64,000 bases of DNA, taken from positions 9,119-73,118 of the forward strand of contig CAYNKA010000017.1 in assembly GCA_964397655.1 (NCBI GenBank), read 5' to 3'. The notes beneath the pieces were generated by a model, which was given only the letters and a program-made list of their open reading frames with translations, was not told where the DNA came from and did no database searches. This document shows positions 43,233-51,427 of this stretch, piece by piece. This DNA comes from CAYNKA01 sp964397655 (GTDB lineage: Bacteria; Spirochaetota; Spirochaetia; DTKZ01). Each line of letters starts with the position of its first letter. The stretch's first letter is position 1. The translations under genes were made by a program, and so were the position numbers.

Positions 43233-44054
43233 ATGAGTTACGTAGAGAACATGTTCAATCTTGAGGGCAAGAACGTCGTGATCACCGGCGGCGCCGGCGT
43301 GATCGCCGGCACCATGGCGGAATGTCTCGTGAAGGCAGGCGCGAAGGTCTGCCTCTGGGGCCGCGGGACCCATCACCCCGTGAGCGAGGCCGTGAAGAAG
43401 ATCGCCGACGCGACGGGCAAGCCCGACAGGGTCTTCGGGGTCACCGTGGACACGGGCGTGGAAGCCGACGTGAAGAAGGCCGTCGCCGAGACCGAGAAGG
43501 TCATGGGAGCGCCGAACGCCCTCATCAATGCGGCGGGCGGAAACAAGGGCAAGGCCCCCTTCGTCGACATCGACATCGACCTTTTCAACGAGATCTACCA
43601 GATGAACCTCCTCGCGGGCCTCGTCATCCCGACGAAGGTGATCTGCACTTACTGGATCGAGAAGAAGATCAAGGGGGCCGTCGTCAACCTCACGTCCATG
43701 GCCTCCTACATCCCCCTTTCCGGCACCTGGGCCTACGGCGCGGCGAAGTCGGCGACGCTCAACCTCACCATGGCGACGGCCAAGGAATTCGCCCCCTACG
43801 GGATCAGGGTGAACGCGGTCGCGCCAGGGTTCTTCGTCGGGCACCAGAACAAGGCCCTCCTCATCAAGGACGAGGCAAAGGGCGAACTCACCGAACGCGG
43901 CAAGGCGGTCATCGCGCATACCCCCTTCGGCAGATTCGGCAAGCACGACGAACTCGCGGGAGCGACGATCTTCCTCCTGAGCGACGCGGCTTCCGGCTTC
44001 GTGACCGGCGTGTCGCTCCCCGTGGACGGCGGCTACCTCGTCCACAACATCTGA
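43233..44054 (+). CDS. uxuB: SDR-type fructuronate reductase (D-mannonate oxidoreductase)
   Basis: A 273-residue short-chain dehydrogenase. The NAD(P) site is VVITGGAGVIAGTMAE, NAAG is at AAGGNKG, the catalytic Ser lies in VNLTSMASYIPLSGTW and YGAAKSA gives Tyr/Lys. The C-terminal VTGVSLPVDGGYLVHNI closes the fold. Its similarity to B. subtilis YjmF (UxuB) and its place before uxaC and uxaE suggest reduction of D-fructuronate to D-mannonate with NADH. GGGAGG precedes the ATG. The specificity rests on context; some related SDRs act on gluconate or keto-deoxy sugar acids. Confidence 0.8.
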   Translation: MSYVENMFNLEGKNVVITGGAGVIAGTMAECLVKAGAKVCLWGRGTHHPVSEAVKKIADATGKPDRVFGVTVDTGVEADVKKAVAETEKVMGAPNALINAAGGNKGKAPFVDIDIDLFNEIYQMNLLAGLVIPTKVICTYWIEKKIKGAVVNLTSMASYIPLSGTWAYGAAKSATLNLTMATAKEFAPYGIRVNAVAPGFFVGHQNKALLIKDEAKGELTERGKAVIAHTPFGRFGKHDELAGATIFLLSDAASGFVTGVSLPVDGGYLVHNI

Positions 44055-44070
44055 TTCGAAGGAGACGACC

Positions 44071-45480
44071 ATGCCCGAATTCATGAACGAGGATTTCCTG
44101 CTGAAAAGCGAGACCGCGAAGGAACTCTTCCATTCCTATGCTGAAGAAGCGCCCATTTTCGACTATCACTGCCACCTTCCGCCCAGGCAGGTCGCGGAGA
44201 ACAAGAACTTCCTCAACCTCACGGACATATGGCTCCGCGGCGACCATTACAAGTGGCGGCTCATGCGGGCCAACGGCATCGACGAGAAATTCATAACGGG
44301 AAGCGGCACGGACGAGGAGAAATTCTACGCCTGGGCCGACACCGTCCCCCGGACGATCGGGAATCCCATCTACCACTGGACCCATCTCGAGCTTCAGCGC
44401 TACTTCGGCTTCTACGACGTCTTCAAGCCGTCGTCCGCCAAGGAGGTCTGGGAAGGCGCCAACGACCTGCTCGAGGGCGAGGATTTCACCCCGCGTGCGA
44501 TCATGGAAAGCTACCGGGTCAAGGTGGTCTGCACCACCGACGACCCCGCGGACGATCTCGCATTCCACAAGCAGGTCGCCGCGGACAAGTCCGCGAAAAC
44601 CAGGATGCTGCCCGCCTTCCGGCCGGACAAGGCCATGAACTCGGACAATCCAGAGGCCTACAACGCCTACCTCGAGACTCTCGGCAAGGCCGCGGGCGTC
44701 TCGATCAGGACCTACAAGGATCTCGTCGAAGCCCTCGAAAAGAGGCACGCCTACTTCCACGCGAACGGCTGCCGCCTCACCGACCACGCGGTTCTCGTCC
44801 CCGTGGCGGAAGAGTTCACCGAAAAGGAACTCGAGGCGATCTTCGCGAAGGTGAGGGGCGGCAAGGCCCCGACGAAGCAGGAGGCCGACACCCTCCGCAC
44901 CGCCGTCCTCCTCGAGGTCGGCAGGATGAACGCGAGGCGGGACTGGACCATGCAGCTCCACATCGGGGCCCTCAGGAGCGTCAACTCGAGGATGTTCAAG
45001 ACCCTCGGGCCGGACACCGGCTTCGACTGCGCCTCGGACTTCTCCGTCGCACAGCCCCTGGTGAAATTTCTCGACGTCCTCGAGGCGGAGAAGCTCCTTC
45101 CCCGGACCATCGTGTACAGTCTCAACCAGAACGACAACGAGGCCCTCGCCACGGCGATCGGCTGCTTCCAGGGCGGCGAGCCCGGGAAGATGCAGCTCGG
45201 CTCCGCCTGGTGGTTCAACGATCAGAAGGACGGCATGGAGGCCCAGATGAAGATCCTCGCGAACACGGGGCTCCTCTCCAGATTCGTGGGCATGCTCACG
45301 GACTCCCGGAGCTTCATGTCCTATCCCCGGCACGAGTACTTCAGGCGCATCCTCTGCAACATCATCGGCGAGTGGGTCGAGAACGGCGAAGCTCCCAAGG
45401 ACATGAAACTCCTGGGCGGCATGGTCGAGGACATCTGCTTCAACAACGCGGCGAAGTATTTCAAGATCCCCGTCGATTGA
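44071..45480 (+). CDS. uxaC: glucuronate/galacturonate isomerase
   Basis: A 469-residue uronate isomerase of the amidohydrolase superfamily. FDYHCHLPPRQVAEN provides the first metal-binding HxH, then DIWLRGDHYKWRLMRANG, the family stretch RTIGNPIYHWTHLELQRYFG, VCTTDDPADDL (fourth strand) and HIGALRSVNSRMF for the later His. It converts D-galacturonate to D-tagaturonate and D-glucuronate to D-fructuronate. The gene starts 17 bases after the SDR stop, with AAGGAGACGACC as ribosome site, and ends 14 bases before uxaE. Confidence 0.95.
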   Translation: MPEFMNEDFLLKSETAKELFHSYAEEAPIFDYHCHLPPRQVAENKNFLNLTDIWLRGDHYKWRLMRANGIDEKFITGSGTDEEKFYAWADTVPRTIGNPIYHWTHLELQRYFGFYDVFKPSSAKEVWEGANDLLEGEDFTPRAIMESYRVKVVCTTDDPADDLAFHKQVAADKSAKTRMLPAFRPDKAMNSDNPEAYNAYLETLGKAAGVSIRTYKDLVEALEKRHAYFHANGCRLTDHAVLVPVAEEFTEKELEAIFAKVRGGKAPTKQEADTLRTAVLLEVGRMNARRDWTMQLHIGALRSVNSRMFKTLGPDTGFDCASDFSVAQPLVKFLDVLEAEKLLPRTIVYSLNQNDNEALATAIGCFQGGEPGKMQLGSAWWFNDQKDGMEAQMKILANTGLLSRFVGMLTDSRSFMSYPRHEYFRRILCNIIGEWVENGEAPKDMKLLGGMVEDICFNNAAKYFKIPVD

Positions 45481-45494
45481 ACAAGGAGAAGAGA

Positions 45495-46745
45495 ATGGCG
45501 AAAACTATCGAAAAGTATTCCTTCGGGGTGGGCGACCGCTTCGCCCGCCAGGGCAAGGCCCAGCTCGAAGCCCTCGTCAAGGCGAAGGGCCAGGGAACGA
45601 ACATCGTCCCGGTCTGGAACAAGTCCTTCCGCGAGCACAACATCATCCATACACAGCCCGGCACGGTCCGCACGGAGGCCGACGCCGCGGTCAAGGCCCT
45701 CGGCTGGAAGGATTCCTACTACGTGGACGCGGACCACATAAGCATGAAGACCGTGGACATCTTCCTCGACGCGAGCGACTTCTACACCCTCGACGTCGCT
45801 GACTTCTCGGGCAAGCCCGCGGACGACGCGAGCATCAAGGCATTCGTGCAGTTGAATAAGAAATTCGTGGGCAAGCTCACCATCCCCGGGATCGACAGGC
45901 CTCTCGAGATCACCGAGACCCTCATCGAGTCCGCTGCCCGCAAGTATCTCCTTGCCGTCCAGGAAGCGGGCAAGATCTACCGCCACGTCGAGTCCAAGAA
46001 GGGCAAGGGCAATTTCATCACCGAGGTGTCCATCGACGAGACCGACCTTCCCCAGATCCCGGTGGAGATGCTCTTCATCCTTTCGGCCATCGCCAAGGAA
46101 GGCATCCCCGCACAGACCATTGCGCCGAAGTTCACCGGAAGGTTCAACAAGGGCGTCGACTACGTCGGCGACGTGAAGCAGTTCGAGAAGGAATTCAACG
46201 ACGACCTCTGCGTCATAGCCTTCGCGGTCAAGGAATTCGGCCTGCCGGCCAACCTCAAGCTCAGCGTCCACTCCGGGAGCGACAAGTTCTCGATCTACGA
46301 GCCCATCAAGCGGGCAATCAAGAAGCACGGCGCGGGCCTCCATCTCAAGACCGCGGGAACGACCTGGCTCGAGGAACTCATCGGCCTCGCCTGCGCGGAG
46401 GGCGAAGGGCTCAAGATCTCCAAGGAAGTCTATAGGAAGGCCTTCGGTCGCTACGACGAACTCTGCGGGCCCTACGCGAGCGTCATCGACATCGACAGGA
46501 ACAAGCTCCCTTCCCCCGATGAGGTGGACAAATGGGACGGGAAGAAGTACGCCGAGACCCTGCGCCACGTCCAGTCGAACCCGGCCTACAACCTCCATTT
46601 CCGCCAGCTCCTTCACGTGGGCTACAAGGTGGCCTCCGAAATGGGCGACCGGTATCTCCGGGCCGTGGAAGACAACGAGAAGGTCATCGCCCAGAACGTG
46701 TTCGAGAACCTCTGGGACCGGCACATCAAGCGGGTCTTCATCTGA
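45495..46745 (+). CDS. uxaE: tagaturonate epimerase
   Basis: A 416-residue protein of the UxaE family described in Thermotoga, which epimerises D-tagaturonate to D-fructuronate. Typical segments are KYSFGVGDRFARQGKAQL, VVDADHISMKTVD-like YYVDADHISMKTVDIF, FTEVSIDETDLPQIPVEML and LSVHSGSDKFSIY, followed by FHVLHVGYK-like LLHVGYKVASEMGDRY. This step lets galacturonate enter the glucuronate branch without an altronate pathway, so the operon needs only UxaC, UxaE and the SDR to reach mannonate. UxuA (mannonate dehydratase) is not in the window. AAGGAGAAG before the ATG is a good site. Confidence 0.88.
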   Translation: MAKTIEKYSFGVGDRFARQGKAQLEALVKAKGQGTNIVPVWNKSFREHNIIHTQPGTVRTEADAAVKALGWKDSYYVDADHISMKTVDIFLDASDFYTLDVADFSGKPADDASIKAFVQLNKKFVGKLTIPGIDRPLEITETLIESAARKYLLAVQEAGKIYRHVESKKGKGNFITEVSIDETDLPQIPVEMLFILSAIAKEGIPAQTIAPKFTGRFNKGVDYVGDVKQFEKEFNDDLCVIAFAVKEFGLPANLKLSVHSGSDKFSIYEPIKRAIKKHGAGLHLKTAGTTWLEELIGLACAEGEGLKISKEVYRKAFGRYDELCGPYASVIDIDRNKLPSPDEVDKWDGKKYAETLRHVQSNPAYNLHFRQLLHVGYKVASEMGDRYLRAVEDNEKVIAQNVFENLWDRHIKRVFI

Positions 46746-46786
46746 TCGGATTCGGACCATGAGGCGGGGAGCCGCCTTTATGCAGA

Positions 46787-46818
46787 GGCCGTCCGGAAAA
46801 CCGGGCGGCCTTTTTTTT
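46787..46818 (+). terminator. terminator of the hexuronate operon
   Basis: GGCCGTCCGG pairs with CCGGGCGGCC (one G-U pair) around AAAA and is followed by eight U. Confidence 0.92.
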
Positions 46819-46842
46819 CGAGACAGCATTCGGCCCGGGTAC

Positions 46843-46870
46843 TTGAAAATCGAAGGTTCCGGGCTATACT
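46843..46870 (+). promoter_or_regulatory. promoter for the CapA-like gene
   Basis: TTGAAA (46843-46848), 16-base spacer, TATACT (46865-46870). Thirteen bases separate it from ATG 46884, giving a leader of about six bases without a Shine-Dalgarno. Confidence 0.6.
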
Positions 46871-46883
46871 CGAAAAGACAGCC

Positions 46884-48125
46884 ATGGCGTATGCAGGCGA
46901 CGAGCCGCGGGGCCAGAGCCCCGCGCGCGATTCGAAAGTCGATGGATTCACCATCATTCTCGTCGGGCTGGCGCTCCTCGCCTCGTGCGCGGGAACGCCG
47001 GACGTCCGCGAGACACGGGAAGGTCCGCCCCGCGCCGAGGCCGGCGAACCTTCCCCGCAGGCGGCCGAAACCCGAGGCCGCGACGGGAAGGCAACGCCTG
47101 CGGCCGCGAAACCGTCAGCCGCGCCGGCTGCGAAAGCTTCCCCCGCCCCGGCGAGAATCTGCTTCGCGGGCGACGTCCTCCTCGACCGGGGAATACGCAC
47201 GAGGATCGGCCGCGGAGTCGACCTCCTCAAGGACACGGAATCCGCGCTCAGGGAAAGCGACGTTTTCTTCTTCAACCTCGAAACCGCGGTCGGGAACGCC
47301 GGGACCAAGGTGGCCAAGGAATTCAACTTCCTCGGCGACCCGGAGTTCCTCTCCCTCCTCGTAAAAGCGAAAAGGACCGTTGCGGGCCTCGCGAACAACC
47401 ACGTCATGGACTACGGGTACGAGGGACTCGAACGGACCATAGCCGCCCTGGACGAGCGGGGCATCCTCCATGCGGGAGCCGGAAAGAACGCGGCCGAGGC
47501 CTCGAGACCCGCGGTTCTCACGGTTTGCGGCAGGAAGTTCGCGTTCCTGAGTTTCGGCGTCACCCACCCCGAGGCCTACTACGCGGGCGAGAAAACGCCC
47601 GGGATCGCCGGTCTGGAAAAGGAGCGGATCCTGCTCCGGCTCGCGGAAGCGAAGAAGGAGGGGGCCTTCACCGTCGTTTCCCTGCACTGGGGCATGGAGT
47701 ACGAGGACCGCCAAGACGCGTGGCAACAAGACCTCGCGCGCCTCCTCGTTGACTCAGGAGCGGACTGCGTCTTCGGCCACCATCCCCACGTCCTGCAGGG
47801 GATAGAGGTCTACAAGGACAGGCCGATCTTCTACAGCGTGGGAAATTTCATCTTCGACCAGTGGGAGGACGTGAAGACCCGATACCGGCTCATCGTCGGG
47901 CTCGAGGTCTCGGAAAAAGGAAACAGAATGGCTTTCGCTCCCCTCCTCTCGAGCAACACAGACTTCATCCCCGAATCGCCCGGGGCAAAAGACTTCGACG
48001 GCATGATCGCGCTTCTCCGCTCCGTCTCGCCCGACCCTGCCGCAATCGATCCCGCGAAGGCGTACGAGAAGCACGGCCTCAGGTGGGTCCCGCTTTCGTG
48101 CTATGGGGAAGGGAAAAAACCGTGA
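46884..48125 (+). CDS. CapA-family metallophosphatase-fold lipoprotein
   Basis: A 413-residue lipoprotein. The signal segment is GFTIILVGLALLASC with lipobox Cys at about residue 35; the N-terminal part before it is unusually long and polar. A Pro/Ala-rich spacer (about 45-90) follows. The CapA domain shows ICFAGDVLLDRGI, FNLETAVG, GLANNHVMDYG, SLHWGMEYE and FGHHPHVLQGIEVY, the metal-binding Asp, Asn and His residues. CapA-like proteins take part in poly-gamma-glutamate or polysaccharide handling, but no pgsBC or capBC genes lie nearby. It has a near-leaderless promoter. Confidence 0.85.
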   Translation: MAYAGDEPRGQSPARDSKVDGFTIILVGLALLASCAGTPDVRETREGPPRAEAGEPSPQAAETRGRDGKATPAAAKPSAAPAAKASPAPARICFAGDVLLDRGIRTRIGRGVDLLKDTESALRESDVFFFNLETAVGNAGTKVAKEFNFLGDPEFLSLLVKAKRTVAGLANNHVMDYGYEGLERTIAALDERGILHAGAGKNAAEASRPAVLTVCGRKFAFLSFGVTHPEAYYAGEKTPGIAGLEKERILLRLAEAKKEGAFTVVSLHWGMEYEDRQDAWQQDLARLLVDSGADCVFGHHPHVLQGIEVYKDRPIFYSVGNFIFDQWEDVKTRYRLIVGLEVSEKGNRMAFAPLLSSNTDFIPESPGAKDFDGMIALLRSVSPDPAAIDPAKAYEKHGLRWVPLSCYGEGKKP

Positions 48126-48227
48126 TGACTTAGAAAATGAAAAGCCCCGAAACCGGGAAACCTCCCGGCCTCGAGGCCTCGTTATCGCAGGTCATTCGTT
48201 CCGCTCGGGCGCCGGTTAAAACGTCCC

Positions 48228-49601
48228 CTACTCCAGCTGCAGCGCGCTCTTCATCAGCGTGAACACCTCGGTGTTGTGCATGAGGCCTTTCACCTTGTCA
48301 GCGCCCGGTCCTGCGGCGAAGAGGAAGAGCGGAGACGCGGTATGGGTCTGGCTTCCCCAACCCACCCGATAATAGGGCCTGAGCACGAAGGCGAGCGAAT
48401 GGAGAAAGGCGTAGGTGTAATTGTACGGATCGCCTTTTCTGAGCCGATCCTCGGCGACGAATTCGGACTCCTGGTCCGTGAGGTCGATCCCGAGGGCCTT
48501 CTTCACGCTCGCCTTGATCGTTTCCGGTTTCGGGGACTTTCCCCATTCCTCCGCCAGGAGTTCGAAGGACTTCGTCGCCTTCCGGACAGCCTTCGCGTCG
48601 AAGCCGATGTATTCCTTGCTCTCCTTGCTGTGACCGATGAGGTTCATGCCTCCGGTCTCGTGGTCGGCGGTCACGATAACGAGGGTACCGGGAGTCTTCT
48701 TCGCGAAATCCCAGGCCGTCCCTACCGCTTCGTCGAAGGCGAGGACGTCCTGTATCATCGCGGCCGCGTCGTTCCTGTGGGAGGCGTGATCGATCCTCCC
48801 GCCTTCGATCATGGCGAAGAAGCCCCTCGGGTTGCCTGCGAGGGTCTTCAAGGCCACTGCCGTCATATCCGCGAGGCTCGGTTCCTTCGTCGCCTTCCGG
48901 TCGATCTCGTAGGCGAGGTTGTTCGTGCTGAAGAGGCCGAGGATCTTCGGCCCCTTCGCGGCGGTGAGACCGGCCTTGTCCTCCGCGATCGCGTAGCCTG
49001 CCTTCTTCGCCTCGTCCATGAGGTTCCTGCCGTCCTTTCGTCTGCCGCCCGGGACGCTCTCGGGCAGGAAGTACATCTTGCGGCCGCCCAGGAGTACGTC
49101 AACGCCGAGCTTGATTTCCTGTTCGGCGACCGAAGTCTCGTCGGACCGATGCGCCACGTGGGAAGCGAAGGCCGCTGGCGTCGCGTCCGTTATACCCGAG
49201 GTCGTCACGAGTCCGGTCGCCATGCCTTTTTTCGTCTTCGCGATCTCGAGGATGGTCTCGACCGGGGTCTTTCCGTCCGCGGCCATGCTGATGGCGCGGG
49301 CCGTCATTCGCCTGCCGGTCGCAATCTGGCCCGCAGCCGCGGCGGATTCGGTCACGATGGCGTCTGCAGTGTCGTTCACGAGGTAGGCCGTCCTGCCGGC
49401 GTTCATGATCTCGATCATCCCGAGTTCCTTCCCCAGAACGGTCCTGCTGTAGAGGTTGGCTGCCCAGAAATGCGCAGGGCCTAAGCCGTCGCCTATGAGC
49501 AGGATGACGTTCTTCGCCTGGGCCGAGGTCTGGCCGAGGGAAGAAAACAGGAAGAGAACCGAAAGCACGATCACTGAAAAAGTGGGGATTTTCCTCTTCA
49601 T
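48228..49601 (-). CDS. phoA: alkaline phosphatase
   Basis: A 457-residue secreted phosphatase. Signal peptide MKRKIPTFSVIVLSVLFLFSSLGQTSAQA is a long helix ended by an AQA cleavage site. The first metal-binding Asp is in LLIGDGLGPAHF, the nucleophile Ser in VTESAAAAGQIATG, then VATSGITDATPAAF-like TTSGITDATPAAFASH, FAMIEGGRIDHASHRND (His and Asp zinc ligands), and VTADHETGGMNL. The usual Asp before the serine is Glu here. It releases phosphate from monoesters in the periplasm. AAGGAGGG seven bases before the ATG is a strong site. It converges with the CapA gene. Confidence 0.93.
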   Translation of the reverse strand: MKRKIPTFSVIVLSVLFLFSSLGQTSAQAKNVILLIGDGLGPAHFWAANLYSRTVLGKELGMIEIMNAGRTAYLVNDTADAIVTESAAAAGQIATGRRMTARAISMAADGKTPVETILEIAKTKKGMATGLVTTSGITDATPAAFASHVAHRSDETSVAEQEIKLGVDVLLGGRKMYFLPESVPGGRRKDGRNLMDEAKKAGYAIAEDKAGLTAAKGPKILGLFSTNNLAYEIDRKATKEPSLADMTAVALKTLAGNPRGFFAMIEGGRIDHASHRNDAAAMIQDVLAFDEAVGTAWDFAKKTPGTLVIVTADHETGGMNLIGHSKESKEYIGFDAKAVRKATKSFELLAEEWGKSPKPETIKASVKKALGIDLTDQESEFVAEDRLRKGDPYNYTYAFLHSLAFVLRPYYRVGWGSQTHTASPLFLFAAGPGADKVKGLMHNTEVFTLMKSALQLE

Positions 49602-49631
49602 GATAACCCTCCTTGATAGCATGTCACGGTA

Positions 49632-49661
49632 ATTATAAGACGACCGGCGGGAAATTCTCCA
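49632..49661 (-). promoter_or_regulatory. promoter for phoA
   Basis: Minus strand TGGAGA (49661-49656), 18-base spacer, consensus TATAAT (49637-49632). A leader with AAGGAGGG precedes ATG 49601. I saw no clear Pho box. Confidence 0.5.
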
Positions 49662-49728
49662 CGATCTACGCTCGCGTCCGGGCAGGAGCAAACGCGGAGG
49701 CATCACCGAAATCGTCTAGTCCGGGGAT

Positions 49729-50217
49729 TCAGTCCGCGCCTTCGAATTCTCCGGCGCTTCGGTTCTTCCGGACCCTGTCCCAGGGGAAACAGCGGCCGTT
49801 CATGCAGATGTAGACGCCCGGCGCCACGAGCTGGACCGCCATGAATGCGGTACCGAGGTTGAAAAGTGCATCGGAACCGGTGACCGAATAGGGGACCATG
49901 GCTCCGGTGAGGACGATCCGCTTGGCCAGGCCGGCCGAGCCGAGGACGCGGGCCGTTTCCGCCATGGTGTCGGTGCCGTGGGTCACGACTATCATGTCCT
50001 CAGGGGCCTCCCTGCACGACTCCAGGACCTTTAGCCGGTTCTTGGCCTGCATTTCCAAGCTGTCGATGAGCTGGTTGAGCTCGAGCTCGACAGGGATCGT
50101 GATTCGTGATTGCCGGATGATCTCCGGTAGATGGGTGTCGTTGAAGGTGAGAACTCCCCGAATGGCGTCGTACTGCTTGTCGAAGGTGCCGCCCGTGATG
50201 ATGACGCGGATGCCCAT
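49729..50217 (-). CDS. single-domain asparaginase-like protein
   Basis: A 162-residue protein that matches only the N-terminal domain of type I/II L-asparaginases (normally about 330 residues). RVIITGGTFDK carries the first catalytic Thr, and VVTHGTDTMAETA has the second Thr and Asp. VLTGAMVP and GSDALFNLGTAF follow. The C-terminal domain, which completes the active site of the neighbouring subunit, is absent, and I see no remnant downstream. The last residues (CFPWDRVRKNRSAGEF) give a natural end. It is the last gene of the DHH/GGDEF operon, with AAGGAC nine bases before ATG 50217, after an eleven-base gap. Activity on asparagine is uncertain. Confidence 0.78.
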   Translation of the reverse strand: MGIRVIITGGTFDKQYDAIRGVLTFNDTHLPEIIRQSRITIPVELELNQLIDSLEMQAKNRLKVLESCREAPEDMIVVTHGTDTMAETARVLGSAGLAKRIVLTGAMVPYSVTGSDALFNLGTAFMAVQLVAPGVYICMNGRCFPWDRVRKNRSAGEFEGAD

Positions 50218-50228
50218 GAATGCCGTCC

Positions 50229-51401
50229 TTATGACTTCATCATTCCGGCGACGCCGTCCACGAGTTTCTCCACGTAGGCGTCGATGTCGTCCGTTTCCTG
50301 CTTCTCGATCCTGAAACCGATCGCTCCTGGATGACCGCCGCCGTTCGCGATGCTGAATTTCTCGAGGACGGTCCTGAGGTCTAGATCCGTGTAGTAGTGG
50401 TTTCTCCTGAGCCTGAACTGGATGAAGTTCGAGATTTCGGGGGCGTCGTAATACACCGAAAGGCCGAGCCTGCCGCCTTCCTCGGAAAGCTTGTCGGCGA
50501 CCGCCTTCGTGACGGTCACCACGATTTCGTTGCCGTACTTCCTGAAGATCTCGAGCGATTCCTTCTCGGAAAGCACGCTGTAGCCTATCCGGAAGCGCGT
50601 TTTCCTGTTTCCGATGACCCTCGTGAAGCATTCGTTCTCCTCGGCGGAAAGGCTCTCGATCGCCTTGAAGACGTCCTCCATGGAGGCGTAGTTGCTGCTT
50701 CCCTTCACGGTGAGTTCTTTGAGCATCGAGCCGAACATGTTGCTGAAGGTCTTGTAGAACCACCTCTCCCTGTTCGTCTTGAGGAATTTGCCCATCTTGG
50801 AATCCCCGATGATGCCGGTCAGGATCGCGAGGGCGAGATTGCGGGAAAAGAGGGAATCGATGCCGAACTGAGCGAGGATGTCCTTCCGTTTGACCATTTT
50901 GAGTCCCAGGAAACCTATGAGTTCGCACGTGCTCGAGGCGTTGCTCACGAGACAGTACCCTTCGTCCCCGGAATAGGCCGCGTCGGAAGCGAGATGGTGA
51001 TCGATCTCGATCTTTCTGACTTCGGGATCGTCCAGGAGGGCCTGAATCGCATCATTGGTGTCGATCATCTCGGGCTTCGGCGTGTCGAGGATGACGACGC
51101 AGGCGACTCGATTGAGGTCCGCTTCGCAGCCTTGGATGATGTTGATGGAGTTGTATTTGCAGATGTTGAGGAGGTAATGAAGCTGTTCCTGGATTTTCCC
51201 GCAGGTGGAAACCGTGACGTTCTTCGAGAACTTGCTGAGCATGAGCGCTAAGGACACGAGGGAGGCTATGCAGTCTTCATCGGGATTCTTGTGTCCCACG
51301 AGAAGAAACGAATCCCGCGCGACGATCTCGCCGATGATGTTGTCGACGATCCGGTTCTTCGCGGCGATCGTCTCGATCTCCTTTTTGACTTTCATTTCCA
51401 T
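50229..51401 (-). CDS. DHH/DHHA1-family phosphoesterase
   Basis: A 390-residue protein. LLVGHKNPDEDCIAS (residues 33-47) gives DHH motif I, VILDTPKP motif II (Asp106), IEIDHHLASD the DHH triad (134-136), and IANGGGHPGAIGF the DHHA1 substrate motif near residue 362. NrnA, GdpP/YybT and related proteins of this fold cleave short oligonucleotides, cyclic di-AMP, pApA or pGpG. It stands 26 bases downstream of two GGDEF genes, so removing pGpG or a related signal product is plausible (inference). A short N-terminal extension (1-30) lacks a membrane helix. The start has GGCGGAAG ahead of it. Confidence 0.85.
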   Translation of the reverse strand: MEMKVKKEIETIAAKNRIVDNIIGEIVARDSFLLVGHKNPDEDCIASLVSLALMLSKFSKNVTVSTCGKIQEQLHYLLNICKYNSINIIQGCEADLNRVACVVILDTPKPEMIDTNDAIQALLDDPEVRKIEIDHHLASDAAYSGDEGYCLVSNASSTCELIGFLGLKMVKRKDILAQFGIDSLFSRNLALAILTGIIGDSKMGKFLKTNRERWFYKTFSNMFGSMLKELTVKGSSNYASMEDVFKAIESLSAEENECFTRVIGNRKTRFRIGYSVLSEKESLEIFRKYGNEIVVTVTKAVADKLSEEGGRLGLSVYYDAPEISNFIQFRLRRNHYYTDLDLRTVLEKFSIANGGGHPGAIGFRIEKQETDDIDAYVEKLVDGVAGMMKS

Positions 51402-51427
51402 GTTGGCTTCCGCCTGTCATGCGGGAC

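Noticed and set aside
48153..48168. CCGGGA-AACC-TCCCGG hairpin between CapA and phoA genes
   Set aside because: Short stem without a U-run; possible weak terminator but not supportable.
49602..49728. Remnant of an asparaginase C-terminal domain (pseudogene)
   Set aside because: The 127 bases after the stop hold the phoA promoter and leader and give no asparaginase-like translation in any frame.
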